From the NCBI RefSeq assembly GCF_001884135.1, contig NZ_MAOC01000026.1, positions 204,306-268,305 of the forward strand: 64,000 bases of DNA. Direction: 5' to 3'. The translations under genes and the position numbers were made by a program. Below are positions 50,313 to 60,202 of the stretch, in pieces. The notes under the pieces are model-generated. The model was not told the origin of the DNA. It worked only from the letters and a program-made list of their open reading frames with translations, and made no database searches. Within the stretch, counting starts at the first letter, position 1. Every line of letters begins with the position of its first letter. Source of the DNA: Bacillus nitratireducens. GTDB lineage: Bacteria; Bacillota; Bacilli; Bacillales; Bacillaceae_G.

Positions 50313-51081
50313 GAAGTTTTCTCATTAAAAATTTCAGTAGCTGTTTGGTACATTTTTTTATCAATACAAAATTTTTCGGTTATCCAATAAGTAAGCTCAG
50401 AAGAGGTAAGGCTATGTTCGCTTTTCTTACCTTGGAAATATCGTTTTAAAACATTATCATTAATAGAAGATGGAATGCCATCGATATAACCGAAAATTTG
50501 AATTTTCTTTAATACAGGAGAAGAATGCCAGTCATTAGACTTTGTAATGAGTTCTTTCATACTTGTTAAATGTATTGGCTCTGTATTTAAGATTTTTGCT
50601 GGACCAGGATCTCTAGTAATATGAATTTCCTTATTTGATACTTGATAAGCAAATGTTTCCCTTACATCACTTACTTGAAATGATTCATAAAGTGGAAATG
50701 CTTGAAATAAAGGTGCACAGTAACCAACATCAACATAATAAGGTTGCTCTAAGTTAATACGTAAGCATAAATGCCCAGGATCCATATACATATACTGCAC
50801 AGAAAAACCTAGATTTGATAATAGCCAATGAAATCCAATAGAATGAGTCCAATAAGTACCGCCCATACCTTTAGTTGTAATTCGATTTATGTATGTCTTG
50901 ATGGAAGGAAAGTAATTACCTGTTTTATTACCTTTTTCCCAGTCAATTATTTTAGTAAGAGTTTCCCACTTTACTCTCTCTTGATGAGCTTTAACAAGTT
51001 CATTTAAAAAATATAAACTTACAGGCTTTTTTGTAACGGATAAAAACGATAGAAACTGATTTATTAGTTTTTTTGTGACAT
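50303..51081 (-). pseudogene. Frameshifted arylamine N-acetyltransferase-like gene
   Basis: An ATG at 51081 with SD GGAAG opens M-S-Q-K-N then stops, because the following A run has seven bases (plus 51068-51074). Adding one A restores an open frame of about 259 codons to 50303. That frame has N-hydroxyarylamine/arylamine acetyltransferase features: an N-terminal F-L-N-E-L-V-K-A-H-Q-E-R-V-K-W-E, the V-D-V-G-Y strand, and D-P-G-H for the catalytic His/Asp region. The catalytic Cys expected in G-G-T-C-W is Tyr (TAT). So the gene is doubly damaged. A 187-residue C-terminal frame starts at an internal ATG (50866) without SD. Confidence 0.75.
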
Positions 51082-51180
51082 TTGATCTTCCTTTCTATAT
51101 AGAAATTGATTTTAATAATATTATATAATAATTGTTAGAAAATACAGTTATTTATTGTGAGGGGAGAAAGTCAAATTCCG

Positions 51181-51612
51181 ATGTCATTATATTATAAAAG
51201 ACTTCGTGAAAAATTAGGATCTGAACTTATTTTTATGCCGAGTATAGCTGCTGTAATTAAAAACGAGAAGAGGGAAATTTTATTTCAATATCCTGGAGGA
51301 GAATACTGGAGTTTGCCAGCAGGGGCAATCGAACCAGGAGAAACACCAGAAGAAGCGGTTGTTAGAGAAGTATGGGAAGAAACAGGATTGAAAGTAAAAG
51401 TGAAAAAAGAAAAAGGTGTATTTGGAGGGAAAGAGTACCGTCATACATATTCGAATGGAGATCAAGTAGAATATATTGTTGTTGTATTTGAGTGTGAAAT
51501 TATCGGCGGTGGATTGAAAGCAGTTGATGGAGAATCTGTAAAACTAAAATATTTCCCTTTATCTGAAAAACCACCTTTAGCATTACCGTATCCCGATAAA
51601 ATATTTTTATAG
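51181..51612 (+). CDS. Nudix hydrolase
   Basis: 143 residues with a complete Nudix box (G-A-I-E-P-G-E-T-P-E-E-A-V, then R-E-V-W-E-E-T-G). A-A-V-I-K-N-E-K-R-E-I-L-F-Q precedes it, as in MutT/ADP-ribose hydrolase-like members. The start is set at the ATG at 51181 by comparison with the usual M-S-x-Y-Y-K-R-L-R beginning; the SD GAGGGGAG is rather far (14 bases), so a GTG at 51157 cannot be ruled out. Confidence 0.85.
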   Translation: MSLYYKRLREKLGSELIFMPSIAAVIKNEKREILFQYPGGEYWSLPAGAIEPGETPEEAVVREVWEETGLKVKVKKEKGVFGGKEYRHTYSNGDQVEYIVVVFECEIIGGGLKAVDGESVKLKYFPLSEKPPLALPYPDKIFL

Positions 51613-51616
51613 ATGT

Positions 51617-51654
51617 AAAATAGCACACCTTATGAATAAAGGGTGTGCTATTTA
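51617..51654. terminator. Bidirectional terminator between Nudix and TetR genes
   Basis: 12-bp stem AAATAGCACACC with GGTGTGCTATTT; overlaps the TetR stop codon. Confidence 0.85.
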
Positions 51655-52259
51655 TATAGACCTGTCGTATACATTACTGTCAATGTATGTACAACTTCTT
51701 CTAAATCTAGCTCTTTATCATTTTGCACAATTTCCCAAAGAAATGTTTCATTCATCGCGAACCAACCACGTGCTACAATCTCTTTATTTAATTCAGGCTG
51801 CGCCAATCCACTTTCTTGAGAGTAAGTAATATCCTGTGTAATACTTTTTATAAAGCGTTCACGTATCTCATCCCATTTTTGACTTATCTCTCTTGATAAT
51901 CCTATTGCTTCTTCCACAACTTGTAATATATCTCTTTCTTCTTGTGCTAACTGTAAAAAAGCGCGCACTTGATTTTGAATCATATCGCGTGCTTCAGCCT
52001 TTGTTTGAGGGGAAAAAGAGCGATCTGCAATATCATAAAAGCGATTCATCACACCTTCCATCAAAATGACGAGGAGAGCATCTTTGTTTTTAAAGTATAC
52101 ATATGCTGTTCCATAACCAGTTTCTGCATGTTTAATAATTTGCGTGATTGTAGTTTTCTGAAATCCGTTTTTTATAAAAATAGTATAACCGGATTGTAAT
52201 AGTTTCTTTTTTGTTTCTAAGGAGCGGTGTTTTCTTGTTGAAAGAGTAGAATTTTCCAA
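51648..52259 (-). CDS. TetR/AcrR family transcriptional regulator, divergent from kynUBA
   Basis: 203 residues. DNA-binding helix-turn-helix at about 25-60 (S-G-Y-T-I-F-I-K-N-G-F-Q-K-T-T-I-T-Q-I-I-K; G-Y-G-T-A-Y-V-Y-F-K-N-K-D-A). The C-terminal ligand domain is helical. The position next to and divergent from kynU, with repeats in between, makes it the likely regulator of tryptophan degradation; the ligand could be kynurenine or tryptophan, but that is inference. SD GGTGATTCC on the minus strand. Confidence 0.88.
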   Translation of the reverse strand: MENSTLSTRKHRSLETKKKLLQSGYTIFIKNGFQKTTITQIIKHAETGYGTAYVYFKNKDALLVILMEGVMNRFYDIADRSFSPQTKAEARDMIQNQVRAFLQLAQEERDILQVVEEAIGLSREISQKWDEIRERFIKSITQDITYSQESGLAQPELNKEIVARGWFAMNETFLWEIVQNDKELDLEEVVHTLTVMYTTGLYK

Positions 52260-52332
52260 GGAATCACCTCTTTATACTGAAATATCTGAAAATATAATTG
52301 TATTGTAAAAGAAGTTCGTATATAAAGTCAAC

Positions 52333-52375
52333 TGACATAATATCATTGACGTTATATCAATTTAAGTGATATATT
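52333..52375 (+). promoter_or_regulatory. kynU promoter with repeated operator-like sequence
   Basis: Two direct repeats TGACATAATATCA (52333-52345) and TGACGTTATATCA (52347-52359), each with TGA/TCA ends, 14 bp apart. TTGACG (52346-52351) and TATATT (52370-52375, spacer 18) look like -35 and -10, so the repeats overlap the -35. Confidence 0.6.
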
Positions 52376-52418
52376 TCAATTAGTTAGAATAAAAAGAAAA
52401 TTAAAAGAAGGTGACACC

Positions 52419-53705
52419 ATGTATAAAGAACCATTTCAACCAACTTATGAGTATGCGCTTGAATGTGATAAACATGATGAACTGAAAGATTTTCAATCTG
52501 AATTTTATAAAAAAGAAGGAACAATATATTTAGATGGTAACTCTTTAGGGTTGCTTTCAAAAAGAGCAGAGAAATCGTTACTTACATTGCTAGATTCATG
52601 GAAAGAGTTTGGGATTGATGGATGGACTGAAGGTGAGCATCCGTGGTTTTTCCTTTCGGAGAAATTGGGTGAATTGACAGCACCTCTTATTGGATCTTTA
52701 CCGGAAGAAACTATTGTAACCGGTTCCACGACTGCGAATATACATCAAGTTATTGCGACGTTTTATGAGCCAAAAGGAATACGAACAAAAATTCTTGCGG
52801 ATGAATTAACTTTTCCTTCAGATATTTATGCACTTCAGAGTCAAATTCGTTTAAAAGGCTTAGATCCAGATGAGCATTTAGTACGAGTGAAAAGCCGAGA
52901 TGGAAGAACACTTTCTGAAGATGATATTATTCATGCGATGACCGATGATATCGCTTTAATATTATTGCCTTCTGTACTATATAGAAGTGGACAAATTCTT
53001 GATATGAAGCGATTAACAGCTGAAGCTCATAAACGTGGTATTCATATCGGTTTTGACTTATGTCATTCAATCGGCTCCATTCCGCATCATTTTAAAGAGT
53101 GGGATGTAGATTTCGCTGTATGGTGTAATTATAAATATTTAAATGCAGGTCCTGGTGGTGTTGCAGGCCTATATGTAAATAATAAACACTTTAATAGACT
53201 CCCAGGATTATCTGGTTGGTTTAGTTCTAGAAAAGATAAGCAATTTGATATGGAGCATTCATTAACTGCGGCTGACCACGCTGGAGCTTATCAAATAGGG
53301 ACACCTCACGTGTTAAGTACTGCACCATTAATCGGTTCTCTTGAAATTTTTAAAGAAGCTGGTATTGAAAAGTTACGTGAAAAATCATTACATATTACGA
53401 GATATATGCTTGATTTAATTGAACATGAATTAAAAGGCTTTGAATTTACAATTGGAAATCCATTAGAGGATGAAAAACGAGGCGGGCATATTTATTTAGA
53501 ACATGCTGAGGCGGCACGTATTTGTAAAGCGTTAAAAGCAAATGGGGTTATTCCGGACTTTAGAGCACCAAATGGAGTTAGACTTGCGCCTGTTGCTTTA
53601 TACAATACGTATGTGGAAGTATGGAACTCTGTACAAATATTAAAGAACATTATGAAAGATGAAGAATATAAAAAGTTTGAAAATAAGCGAGAGGTTGTGG
53701 CATAA
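52419..53705 (+). CDS. kynU: Kynureninase
   Basis: 428 residues, PLP-dependent; converts L-kynurenine to anthranilate and L-alanine. Motifs: Y-L-D-G-N-S-L-G near 39, [14 protein letters not shown], and the PLP-lysine segment [13 protein letters not shown]. First gene of kynU-kynB-kynA; SD AAGGTG. Confidence 0.96.
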   Translation: MYKEPFQPTYEYALECDKHDELKDFQSEFYKKEGTIYLDGNSLGLLSKRAEKSLLTLLDSWKEFGIDGWTEGEHPWFFLSEKLGELTAPLIGSLPEETIVTGSTTANIHQVIATFYEPKGIRTKILADELTFPSDIYALQSQIRLKGLDPDEHLVRVKSRDGRTLSEDDIIHAMTDDIALILLPSVLYRSGQILDMKRLTAEAHKRGIHIGFDLCHSIGSIPHHFKEWDVDFAVWCNYKYLNAGPGGVAGLYVNNKHFNRLPGLSGWFSSRKDKQFDMEHSLTAADHAGAYQIGTPHVLSTAPLIGSLEIFKEAGIEKLREKSLHITRYMLDLIEHELKGFEFTIGNPLEDEKRGGHIYLEHAEAARICKALKANGVIPDFRAPNGVRLAPVALYNTYVEVWNSVQILKNIMKDEEYKKFENKREVVA

Positions 53706-53707
53706 GC

Positions 53708-54337
53708 ATGAAAACATCGCAGTGGATTGATATTTCACAACCGTTAAATAATGATATCGCGACGTGGCCAGGGGATACACCTTTTTCATATGAAGTTTCA
53801 TGGTCAAAAGAAAACAGTGGTTCAGTAAATGTCGGAAAGTTAACGATGAGCATTCATACAGGTACTCATATTGATGCACCTTTTCATTTCGATAATGACG
53901 GTAAGAAGGTGTTAGATTTAGATATAGATGTATATGTAGGTACAGCACGAGTTATCGATGTTTCAGGGATGGAGAGTATCGGTAAAAAAGAATTAGAAAG
54001 TTTTAACTTAGAAGGTGTAGAGCGACTATTATTACGTACATCTTCACATGGTAAAGCAAATGAATTCCCAGATGTAATCCCGCATTTACGCGCAGATATT
54101 GCACCCTTTCTTTCTGAAAAGGGAATTCGTTTAATCGGGGTGGACGTACCATCAGTTGATCCTTTAGATGATAAAGAACTAGCAGCGCATCATCAATTAT
54201 TTAAACATGGAATACACATTTTAGAAAATGTCGTACTAGATCACGTAGTAGACGGCGATTACGAACTTATTGCATTACCACTTGCATTAACAGATGCGGA
54301 TGGGAGTCCAGTTCGAGCTGTTATTAGACCGATATAA
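53708..54337 (+). CDS. kynB: Kynurenine formamidase
   Basis: 209 residues, metal-dependent; hydrolyses N-formylkynurenine to kynurenine. Metal motif H-T-G-T-H-I-D-A-P-F-H-F near residue 50, with I-D-I-S-Q-P-L at the start and G-V-D-V-P-S-V-D-P. ATG 2 bases after the kynU stop; tightly coupled. Confidence 0.95.
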   Translation: MKTSQWIDISQPLNNDIATWPGDTPFSYEVSWSKENSGSVNVGKLTMSIHTGTHIDAPFHFDNDGKKVLDLDIDVYVGTARVIDVSGMESIGKKELESFNLEGVERLLLRTSSHGKANEFPDVIPHLRADIAPFLSEKGIRLIGVDVPSVDPLDDKELAAHHQLFKHGIHILENVVLDHVVDGDYELIALPLALTDADGSPVRAVIRPI

Positions 54338-54370
54338 GTAGAAATGAACACAAAGGGGCGTTTGGCTAAT

Positions 54371-55210
54371 ATGAAAGAAAATGAAAAGGTAATTATGGAA
54401 AAAGGGATTCATACAGATTTTAAGGAGAATATGACGTACGGAGAGTATTTACAGCTAGATAGCTTATTATCTAGTCAACAAAGATTATCAGACCATCATG
54501 ATGAAATGTTATTTATCGTCATCCATCAAGCGAGTGAGCTTTGGATGAAATTAATTTTACATGAACTGAATGCGGCAATTGAATCTATTAAACAAGATAA
54601 ATTACCACCAGCTTTTAAAATGTTAGCACGCGTATCAAAAATTCAGTCACAAATCATTCAATCTTGGGATATTCTTGCGACATTAACGCCATCAGAATAT
54701 ATTGAGTTTCGTGATTCACTTGGTCAAGCGTCAGGCTTCCAATCGTATCAATATAGAATGATTGAGTATGCACTTGGCTATAAAACACCACACGCATTAA
54801 AGATTTATGAAAAAGATCCAGAATTACATGCTCGTCTTCATAAAGCACTTCATGCACCAAGTTTGTATGATGTTGCGATACAAGCCCTTGTTAAAGAAGG
54901 ATTCCCAATTCATAAAGATGTGTTAAATCGTGATGTTACGCAGCCTTACGAAGAGGATGCAACTGTAGAAGCAGCTTGGATAGAAGTATATGCGGACGTG
55001 CAGAAATATTGGGATTTATATCAGCTTGCAGAGAAATTAATCGATATTGAAGACTGGCTACAACAATGGCGTTTCCGTCATATGAAAACAGTAGAACGAA
55101 TTATCGGTCATAAAATGGGAACAGGTGGCTCTTCTGGCGTATCTTATTTAAAGCGAGTGCTTGATCAATGCTTCTTCCCAGAGCTTTGGAACGTTCGAAC
55201 GAAATTATAA
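54371..55210 (+). CDS. kynA: Tryptophan 2,3-dioxygenase
   Basis: 279 residues, haem enzyme; opens the indole ring of L-tryptophan to N-formylkynurenine. Motifs: M-T-Y-G-E-Y-L-x-[14 protein letters not shown]-x-x-L-G-x-A-S-G-F-Q-S, and the haem ligand region [17 protein letters not shown] at 54371 after AAAGGGGCG; the upstream ATG at 54344 has no SD. Catalyses the first step though it is last in the operon. Confidence 0.96.
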   Translation: MKENEKVIMEKGIHTDFKENMTYGEYLQLDSLLSSQQRLSDHHDEMLFIVIHQASELWMKLILHELNAAIESIKQDKLPPAFKMLARVSKIQSQIIQSWDILATLTPSEYIEFRDSLGQASGFQSYQYRMIEYALGYKTPHALKIYEKDPELHARLHKALHAPSLYDVAIQALVKEGFPIHKDVLNRDVTQPYEEDATVEAAWIEVYADVQKYWDLYQLAEKLIDIEDWLQQWRFRHMKTVERIIGHKMGTGGSSGVSYLKRVLDQCFFPELWNVRTKL

Positions 55211-55211
55211 G

Positions 55212-55254
55212 AATAAACTTGTCAGCTAATAAAGGCTGGCAAGTTTATTTTTTT
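55212..55254 (+). terminator. Terminator of kynUBA
   Basis: 14-bp stem (55213-55226 with 55235-55248, one wobble) followed by T. Confidence 0.85.
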
Positions 55255-55336
55255 GTTTTAAAAACAAATATGATTTAATAGAGAGAACAGGGCGAACAAC
55301 AAATATTACATAATCATTTAGATGGAGGAAGATTTC

Positions 55337-56254
55337 TTGAATTTCGAGCAATTACAAAATAAATTTGAAAAGAAAAAAGTGAATACATTTCTTGTTTATC
55401 AAAAGGGGGAAACAACGACTGAGTACTATAAAACGATAGACTGTGCAAATGAGTTATTTAAAATTAATTCGATTACAAAAAGTATCGTATCCATATTAAT
55501 TGGCATAGCAATTGATAAGGGATGTATAGATGATATACATACACCAATCACAACATGGATTCCCAATGTACCGGAGAAAAAAAGGGAATTAACACTGTAT
55601 CATTTATTAACGATGACAACAGGAGAAGATTGGCAAGAATTCGGCAATGGGGTTGTTTTCCCAAATGACTTTGTGGAATCAGACAATTGGGCACAATTCA
55701 TTTTAGAAAAGCCGTTCATTGAAGAAATGGGTATGAAAATGAATTATAACTCAGGTTCTTCCCACTTACTTAGTTACGTCATTCAAGAAGCAACTGGAAT
55801 GTCGACGGAGCAGTTCGCGAAAAAGTATTTATTTGATCCATTAAACATTACGGAATATGAATGGCAACAAGACCCGCAAGGTCTATATGTCGGCGGATTC
55901 GGTATGAAAATGAAATCTATAGATTTATTAAAGTTAGGAAAATTATGTTTGCAGAATGGATATTGGAAGGGAAATGAAATTGTATCATCGAAATGGTTAG
56001 AGCAATCAAGTACAGCTCTATTTGAAACGTATGAACATGTCGGGGCATATGGATATCACTGGTGGGTATTAAATAACGAAAGATTTCACATACCGTATTG
56101 TATGTATTTTGCTATGGGATACGGAGGGCAATACATTATTATCATTCCGCAGTTAGAGCTTGTAGCTGTAATTAGTAGTCACATGCCAAAACGTGGCCTC
56201 GTACCATTAAAGTTATTTATAGAGCATATAAAAGAGAATGCCAATTATAAATAA
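55337..56254 (+). CDS. Serine hydrolase (class C beta-lactamase/esterase fold)
   Basis: 305 residues, TTG start with SD GGAGGAA 6 bases upstream, no signal peptide. Nucleophile motif S-I-T-K at 45-48, Y-N-S (Y-x-N position) in M-N-Y-N-S-G-S-S-H, and the H-x-G-like Y-G-G-Q-Y in the third motif place. The family includes esterases and D-peptidases; the cytoplasmic location argues against cell-wall work. The membrane-protein gene follows in 20 bases. Confidence 0.85.
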   Translation: MNFEQLQNKFEKKKVNTFLVYQKGETTTEYYKTIDCANELFKINSITKSIVSILIGIAIDKGCIDDIHTPITTWIPNVPEKKRELTLYHLLTMTTGEDWQEFGNGVVFPNDFVESDNWAQFILEKPFIEEMGMKMNYNSGSSHLLSYVIQEATGMSTEQFAKKYLFDPLNITEYEWQQDPQGLYVGGFGMKMKSIDLLKLGKLCLQNGYWKGNEIVSSKWLEQSSTALFETYEHVGAYGYHWWVLNNERFHIPYCMYFAMGYGGQYIIIIPQLELVAVISSHMPKRGLVPLKLFIEHIKENANYK

Positions 56255-56274
56255 GAAGAGGAAGGAGGTGTTTT

Positions 56275-56910
56275 ATGAGAAGTGCAAAAATGGTAGCGAT
56301 TTATAGACTGTTATTAAGTCTTCTAGCGTTTAGTGCACTTATTACTCAATTTGTTACAAGGGCACAAGTGAAACCGTTCAATCCAGTTAACTTTTTTAGT
56401 TTCTTCACAATTGAAAGCAATATTTTAGTGGCGGTAATTCTACTATTAAGTAGCTTGGGGACAGCCACATTCGGACGTTCCGAGCAGTTTGGAGTTCTTC
56501 GCGGTGCAGCTACAGTATACATACTGACAACAGGACTTATTTATTTTTTGTTATTAAGGGGATTAGAAGAGTCACTTCAAACAGCGATACCATGGGTAAA
56601 TACTGTACTTCATTACATCATGCCATTAGCGATGATTTTAGATTGGGTTATAAATCCACCTACGAAGACCATTACATGGAAACAGGCTGCGAGTTGGCTT
56701 GTTTTCCCGCTTTTATATGTTGTATATAGCTTAATCCGCGGTCCATTCGTGAATTGGTACCCATATCCGTTTCTCGATCCGAGAATAGGTGGATATGGGA
56801 GAGTGCTTTTATATAGTATCGGAATAGCGGTTGTAATTGGAGCTATTTGCGGATTAGTAAAAATGTTAGGAAATCGATCTCTGCATATAAAAAATAATCA
56901 TCCTTATTAA
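56275..56910 (+). CDS. Pr6Pr family membrane protein
   Basis: 211 residues with six transmembrane helices. Conserved pattern: F-F-S-F-F-T-I-E-S-N-I-L, H-Y-I-M-P-L-A-M-I-L-D-W, and Y-P-Y-P-F-L-D-P. The Pr6Pr group is a widespread six-helix family of unknown function. Probably co-transcribed with the serine hydrolase. Confidence 0.85.
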   Translation: MRSAKMVAIYRLLLSLLAFSALITQFVTRAQVKPFNPVNFFSFFTIESNILVAVILLLSSLGTATFGRSEQFGVLRGAATVYILTTGLIYFLLLRGLEESLQTAIPWVNTVLHYIMPLAMILDWVINPPTKTITWKQAASWLVFPLLYVVYSLIRGPFVNWYPYPFLDPRIGGYGRVLLYSIGIAVVIGAICGLVKMLGNRSLHIKNNHPY

Positions 56911-56925
56911 AGAAGAAGTACATAA

Positions 56926-56962
56926 AGAAACCTCTGTCTGTATGTAAAGACGGAGGTTTCTC
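56926..56962. terminator. Terminator between the Pr6Pr and DUF3889 genes
   Basis: Stem AGAAACCTCtGTCT with AGACgGAGGTTTCT; T content is moderate. Confidence 0.65.
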
Positions 56963-56966
56963 TGTT

Positions 56967-57299
56967 TTACCGATTTGTCTTCTGAAAGGACATCTTTAAA
57001 AATTTCTCAGTTTTCGTTTCAAACTCTACATCAACAAAAACACCATACTCTTTTCCATCTTCACGTAGCCATAATTTAAATTTTTCGACTGTTATTTGAA
57101 CAGTTTTTGGTTTTCTACCAATATGAAGGTAATCGATAATCTCAGCTTTCGGATATTGTTCTTTCGTTTTTTCAACGGCTAGTTTACCCCACTTTGCGTA
57201 TGGCGGCTGTGCGTGAACAATAGATGGACCAGTATATATATTTGAACAAGTTGTTATTAAAAAGATTATAAATGCTGTACGTACGAAAAATCTCTTCAT
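56967..57299 (-). CDS. DUF3889 family secreted protein
   Basis: 110 residues with a signal peptide (core F-I-I-F-L-I-T-T-C, cleavage near V-H-A-Q, residue 30). The mature part P-Y-A-K-W-G-K-L-A ... Y-P-K-A-E-I-I-D-Y-L-H-I-G-R and the F-K-L-W-L strand match DUF3889. Function unknown. Confidence 0.85.
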   Translation of the reverse strand: MKRFFVRTAFIIFLITTCSNIYTGPSIVHAQPPYAKWGKLAVEKTKEQYPKAEIIDYLHIGRKPKTVQITVEKFKLWLREDGKEYGVFVDVEFETKTEKFLKMSFQKTNR

Positions 57300-57343
57300 A
57301 ATAAACTCCTTTTATTCTTTTTTATATTGTGTGCATATATCTT

Positions 57344-57369
57344 CAAGCATATAAGCTTGGTTTTTTTTG
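57344..57369 (+). terminator. Weak terminator-like hairpin upstream of sleB
   Basis: CAAGC-ATATAA-GCTTG followed by eight T. A 5-bp stem only; no transcript on this strand is known to end here. Confidence 0.35.
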
Positions 57370-57443
57370 TCTTCTTTACATAAAAGCTTCACATTTACAA
57401 AACATAACCATGAATTCATTACTGTGATTAAGGAGGGAAATAT

Positions 57444-58223
57444 ATGCGTCAAAAAGGTTTTTTGAAGATAGCAGTGCTACTTATTTTTATCGGCTTATCT
57501 TTAATCGTAAGTAGTATGCAAATAAAAAATGTAGAAGCCTTTTCTAATCAAGTGATTCAAAAAGGTGCATCTGGAGAAGATGTCATTGAATTGCAATCTC
57601 GTTTGAAATATAACGGATTTTATACAGGAAAAGTAGATGGTGTTTTCGGATGGGGTACATATTGGGCGCTTCGAAATTTCCAGCAAAAATTCGGATTGCC
57701 AGTTGATGGTTTAGCGGGGGCTAAAACGAAGCAAATGCTTGTTAAGGCAACAAAGTATGATAAGTCGACCGCTAATAAAGGTACTACAACTAATAAAGGG
57801 AATAGCGGCGGTACTGCACAAGAAAATAAACCACCACAAAGTAAAGGGACAAATGTTCCAAACGGCTATTCTCAAAATGATATTCAGCTAATGGCAAACG
57901 CTGTATACGGAGAGTCACGTGGTGAGCCATATTTAGGACAAGTAGCAGTGGCTGCGGTTATTTTAAATCGTGTCACAAGTGCATCGTTTCCAAATACCGT
58001 TTCAGGTGTAATCTTTGAACCGAGAGCCTTTACAGCAGTAGCAGATGGACAAATATATTTAACACCAAATGAAAATGCGAAAAAAGCCGTATTAGATGCA
58101 ATCAATGGATGGGATCCAACAGGGAATGCACTATATTATTTCAATCCAGATACTGCGACAAGTAAATGGATTTGGACTCGTCCACAAATTAAAAAAATCG
58201 GTAAACACATTTTCTGTAAATAG
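57444..58223 (+). CDS. sleB: Spore cortex-lytic enzyme SleB
   Basis: 259-residue precursor: signal peptide about 1-32 (V-E-A-F), PG_binding_1 domain at about 35-100, a low-complexity linker, and the catalytic Hydrolase_2 domain from about 145 with catalytic Glu157 in Y-G-E-S-R-G-E-P. It is a lytic transglycosylase that degrades cortex peptidoglycan with muramic-delta-lactam during germination. It starts sleB-ypeB-lipoprotein; SD AAGGAGGG. A sigma-G promoter is expected upstream but I could not fix it. Confidence 0.95.
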   Translation: MRQKGFLKIAVLLIFIGLSLIVSSMQIKNVEAFSNQVIQKGASGEDVIELQSRLKYNGFYTGKVDGVFGWGTYWALRNFQQKFGLPVDGLAGAKTKQMLVKATKYDKSTANKGTTTNKGNSGGTAQENKPPQSKGTNVPNGYSQNDIQLMANAVYGESRGEPYLGQVAVAAVILNRVTSASFPNTVSGVIFEPRAFTAVADGQIYLTPNENAKKAVLDAINGWDPTGNALYYFNPDTATSKWIWTRPQIKKIGKHIFCK

Positions 58224-58238
58224 AGCGGAGGTGGAAAC

Positions 58239-59579
58239 ATGTTAAGAGGTATTATCATTGTATTGTTAACAGTAGGTGTAGTCGGAACAGGGTATTGGGG
58301 TTATAAAGAGCATCAAGAAAAAAATGCAGTATTAATTCGAGCGGAAAATAGTTATCAGCGCGCGTTTCATGATTTAGCGTATGAGGTGGACCTATTACAC
58401 GATAAAATTGGAACAACGCTTGCGATGAATTCACGTTCATCTTTATCGCCAGCATTAGCAGATGTGTGGCGTTTAACATCTGAGGCTCGTTCTGATGTAG
58501 GGCAATTACCTTTAACATTAATGCCATTTAATAAAACGGAAGAGTTCCTTGCGAATATTGGTGATTTTAGTTATCGTGCAGCGGTTCGTGATTTAGAAAA
58601 AGAACCGTTAAATGATCAAGAATATAAAACGTTACAAGGTTTATATTCAAATGCAGGAAATATACAAGATGAACTGAGAAAAGTGCAGCATCTTGTATTG
58701 AAAAATAATCTTCGCTGGATGGATGTAGAAATGGCTCTTGCGTCAAACCAAGATCCAGCAGATAACACAATTATCGATGGATTAAAAACAGTTGAGAAGA
58801 ATGTAACATCATACTCGTCCACAAACTTTGGGCCGACTTTTACAAGTGCACAAAAGAATAAAAAAGGCGGATTTGAGGCAGAAGGAAAGGCGATTTCGAA
58901 AGAGGAAGCGGAAAAAATCGCGAAATCATTTTTAAACTTAAAAGGGAATGAAAAAGTAGAAGTTGAGAAAAGTGGAAAAGGTGCAAAAGAATCATTCTAC
59001 AGTGTGAAAATTAAAGATCCAGCAACGAACAATGAGTATTATATGGATATTACCGGAAAAGGTGGATATCCAATTTGGGTAATGAACAACCGAGAAATTA
59101 AAGAACAAAAAATCAGTTTAAATGATGCTGGAAGTAAAGGATTGACGTTTTTAAAGGATCACAAGTTTACAAATATGGAGCTATATGATAGTTCTCAATA
59201 CGATAATATCGGTGTATTTACGTACGTTGTAAATGAAAATGGGGTGCGTATTTACCCAGAAGCCATCCAAATGAAAATTGCTTTAGATGACGGATCAATC
59301 GTAGGGTTTTCTGCGAAGGAATATTTAGCATCGCATCAAAAACGAACAATCCCTAGTGCGAAGCTATCCGCTTCAGATGCGAGAAAGAAAATAAACCCTG
59401 ATGTAAAAGTAATGGAAGAGCGAAAAGCTGTAGTAGTAAACGACTTGCATAATGAAGTGCTATGTTATGAATTTGTTGGTACTTTAGGGAAAGATACGTA
59501 CCAAATTTTCATTAACGCAAATAGCGGAGCAGAAGAAAAAGTGAAGAAGATGCAAGCTGTCGAAAAAATTTATGATTAA
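58239..59579 (+). CDS. ypeB: Germination protein YpeB
   Basis: 446 residues. N-terminal membrane anchor (I-I-I-V-L-L-T-V-G-V-V-G-T-G-Y-W), a helical N-terminal half, and C-terminal PepSY domains (E-E-A-E-K-I-A-K-S-F-L, V-K-I-K-D-P-A-T-N-N-E-Y-Y). It stabilises SleB in the dormant spore, and each needs the other. The ATG is 15 bases after sleB. Confidence 0.95.
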   Translation: MLRGIIIVLLTVGVVGTGYWGYKEHQEKNAVLIRAENSYQRAFHDLAYEVDLLHDKIGTTLAMNSRSSLSPALADVWRLTSEARSDVGQLPLTLMPFNKTEEFLANIGDFSYRAAVRDLEKEPLNDQEYKTLQGLYSNAGNIQDELRKVQHLVLKNNLRWMDVEMALASNQDPADNTIIDGLKTVEKNVTSYSSTNFGPTFTSAQKNKKGGFEAEGKAISKEEAEKIAKSFLNLKGNEKVEVEKSGKGAKESFYSVKIKDPATNNEYYMDITGKGGYPIWVMNNREIKEQKISLNDAGSKGLTFLKDHKFTNMELYDSSQYDNIGVFTYVVNENGVRIYPEAIQMKIALDDGSIVGFSAKEYLASHQKRTIPSAKLSASDARKKINPDVKVMEERKAVVVNDLHNEVLCYEFVGTLGKDTYQIFINANSGAEEKVKKMQAVEKIYD

Positions 59580-59605
59580 ATATTAATGATAAAGTGGTGA
59601 ACATA

Positions 59606-60202
59606 ATGAAAAGCATTATATATTTGTTAATACTTTGTTTCGTTATAACGGGCTGTAGCATTGGCAAAAAAGACAACCCTAATGAAAAGCCGGAGCAAAA
59701 GAATGTCTCAATGAAAAATGTTACGTATACGAATAAAGCAAATAAACCAAATGAAAAAGCTGCGGATCATTTAGCATCTTTAGCTACAAGTATACCTGGT
59801 GTGAATGATGCGACGGCAGTTGTAGTTGGCAAGTATGCTGTTGTAGGTATTGATGTAAAAGCGAAACTTGATCGAACTCGAGTTGAGTCGATTAAGTATT
59901 CTGTTGCAGAAAGTTTAAAGAATGACCCGAACGGTGCAAATGCAGTCGTTGTTGCAGATGTCGATACGTATGAACGACTAAAACAATTAGGGAAGCAAAT
60001 TAAAAAAGGTAAAACTGGTGAAGGTATACTTGATGAATTAGCAGCAATTGTCGGCCGTGTAATGCCTCAAGTTCCAAATGATCTGATTGAAAATAAAGAA
60101 ACGAATCCGATTAAAGATAATGACAAACAATTACCGAAAGATGAAGAACAAGAACTTCGAAAAGAACAAGATGATCAGTCAAATAACCATTTGAAAAAAT
60201 AA
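59606..60202 (+). CDS. YhcN/YlaJ family sporulation lipoprotein
   Basis: 198 residues with lipobox I-T-G-C (Cys at about 16). The H-L-A-S-L-A-T-S-I-P-G-V-N-D-A-T-A-V-V and D-R-T-R-V-E-S-I-K segments are the YhcN/YlaJ domain. In this group it is the third gene of the sleB operon and affects SleB function in spores. A charged Glu/Lys-rich tail follows. ATG at 59606; the in-frame GTG at 59594 is part of the SD. Confidence 0.9.
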   Translation: MKSIIYLLILCFVITGCSIGKKDNPNEKPEQKNVSMKNVTYTNKANKPNEKAADHLASLATSIPGVNDATAVVVGKYAVVGIDVKAKLDRTRVESIKYSVAESLKNDPNGANAVVVADVDTYERLKQLGKQIKKGKTGEGILDELAAIVGRVMPQVPNDLIENKETNPIKDNDKQLPKDEEQELRKEQDDQSNNHLKK

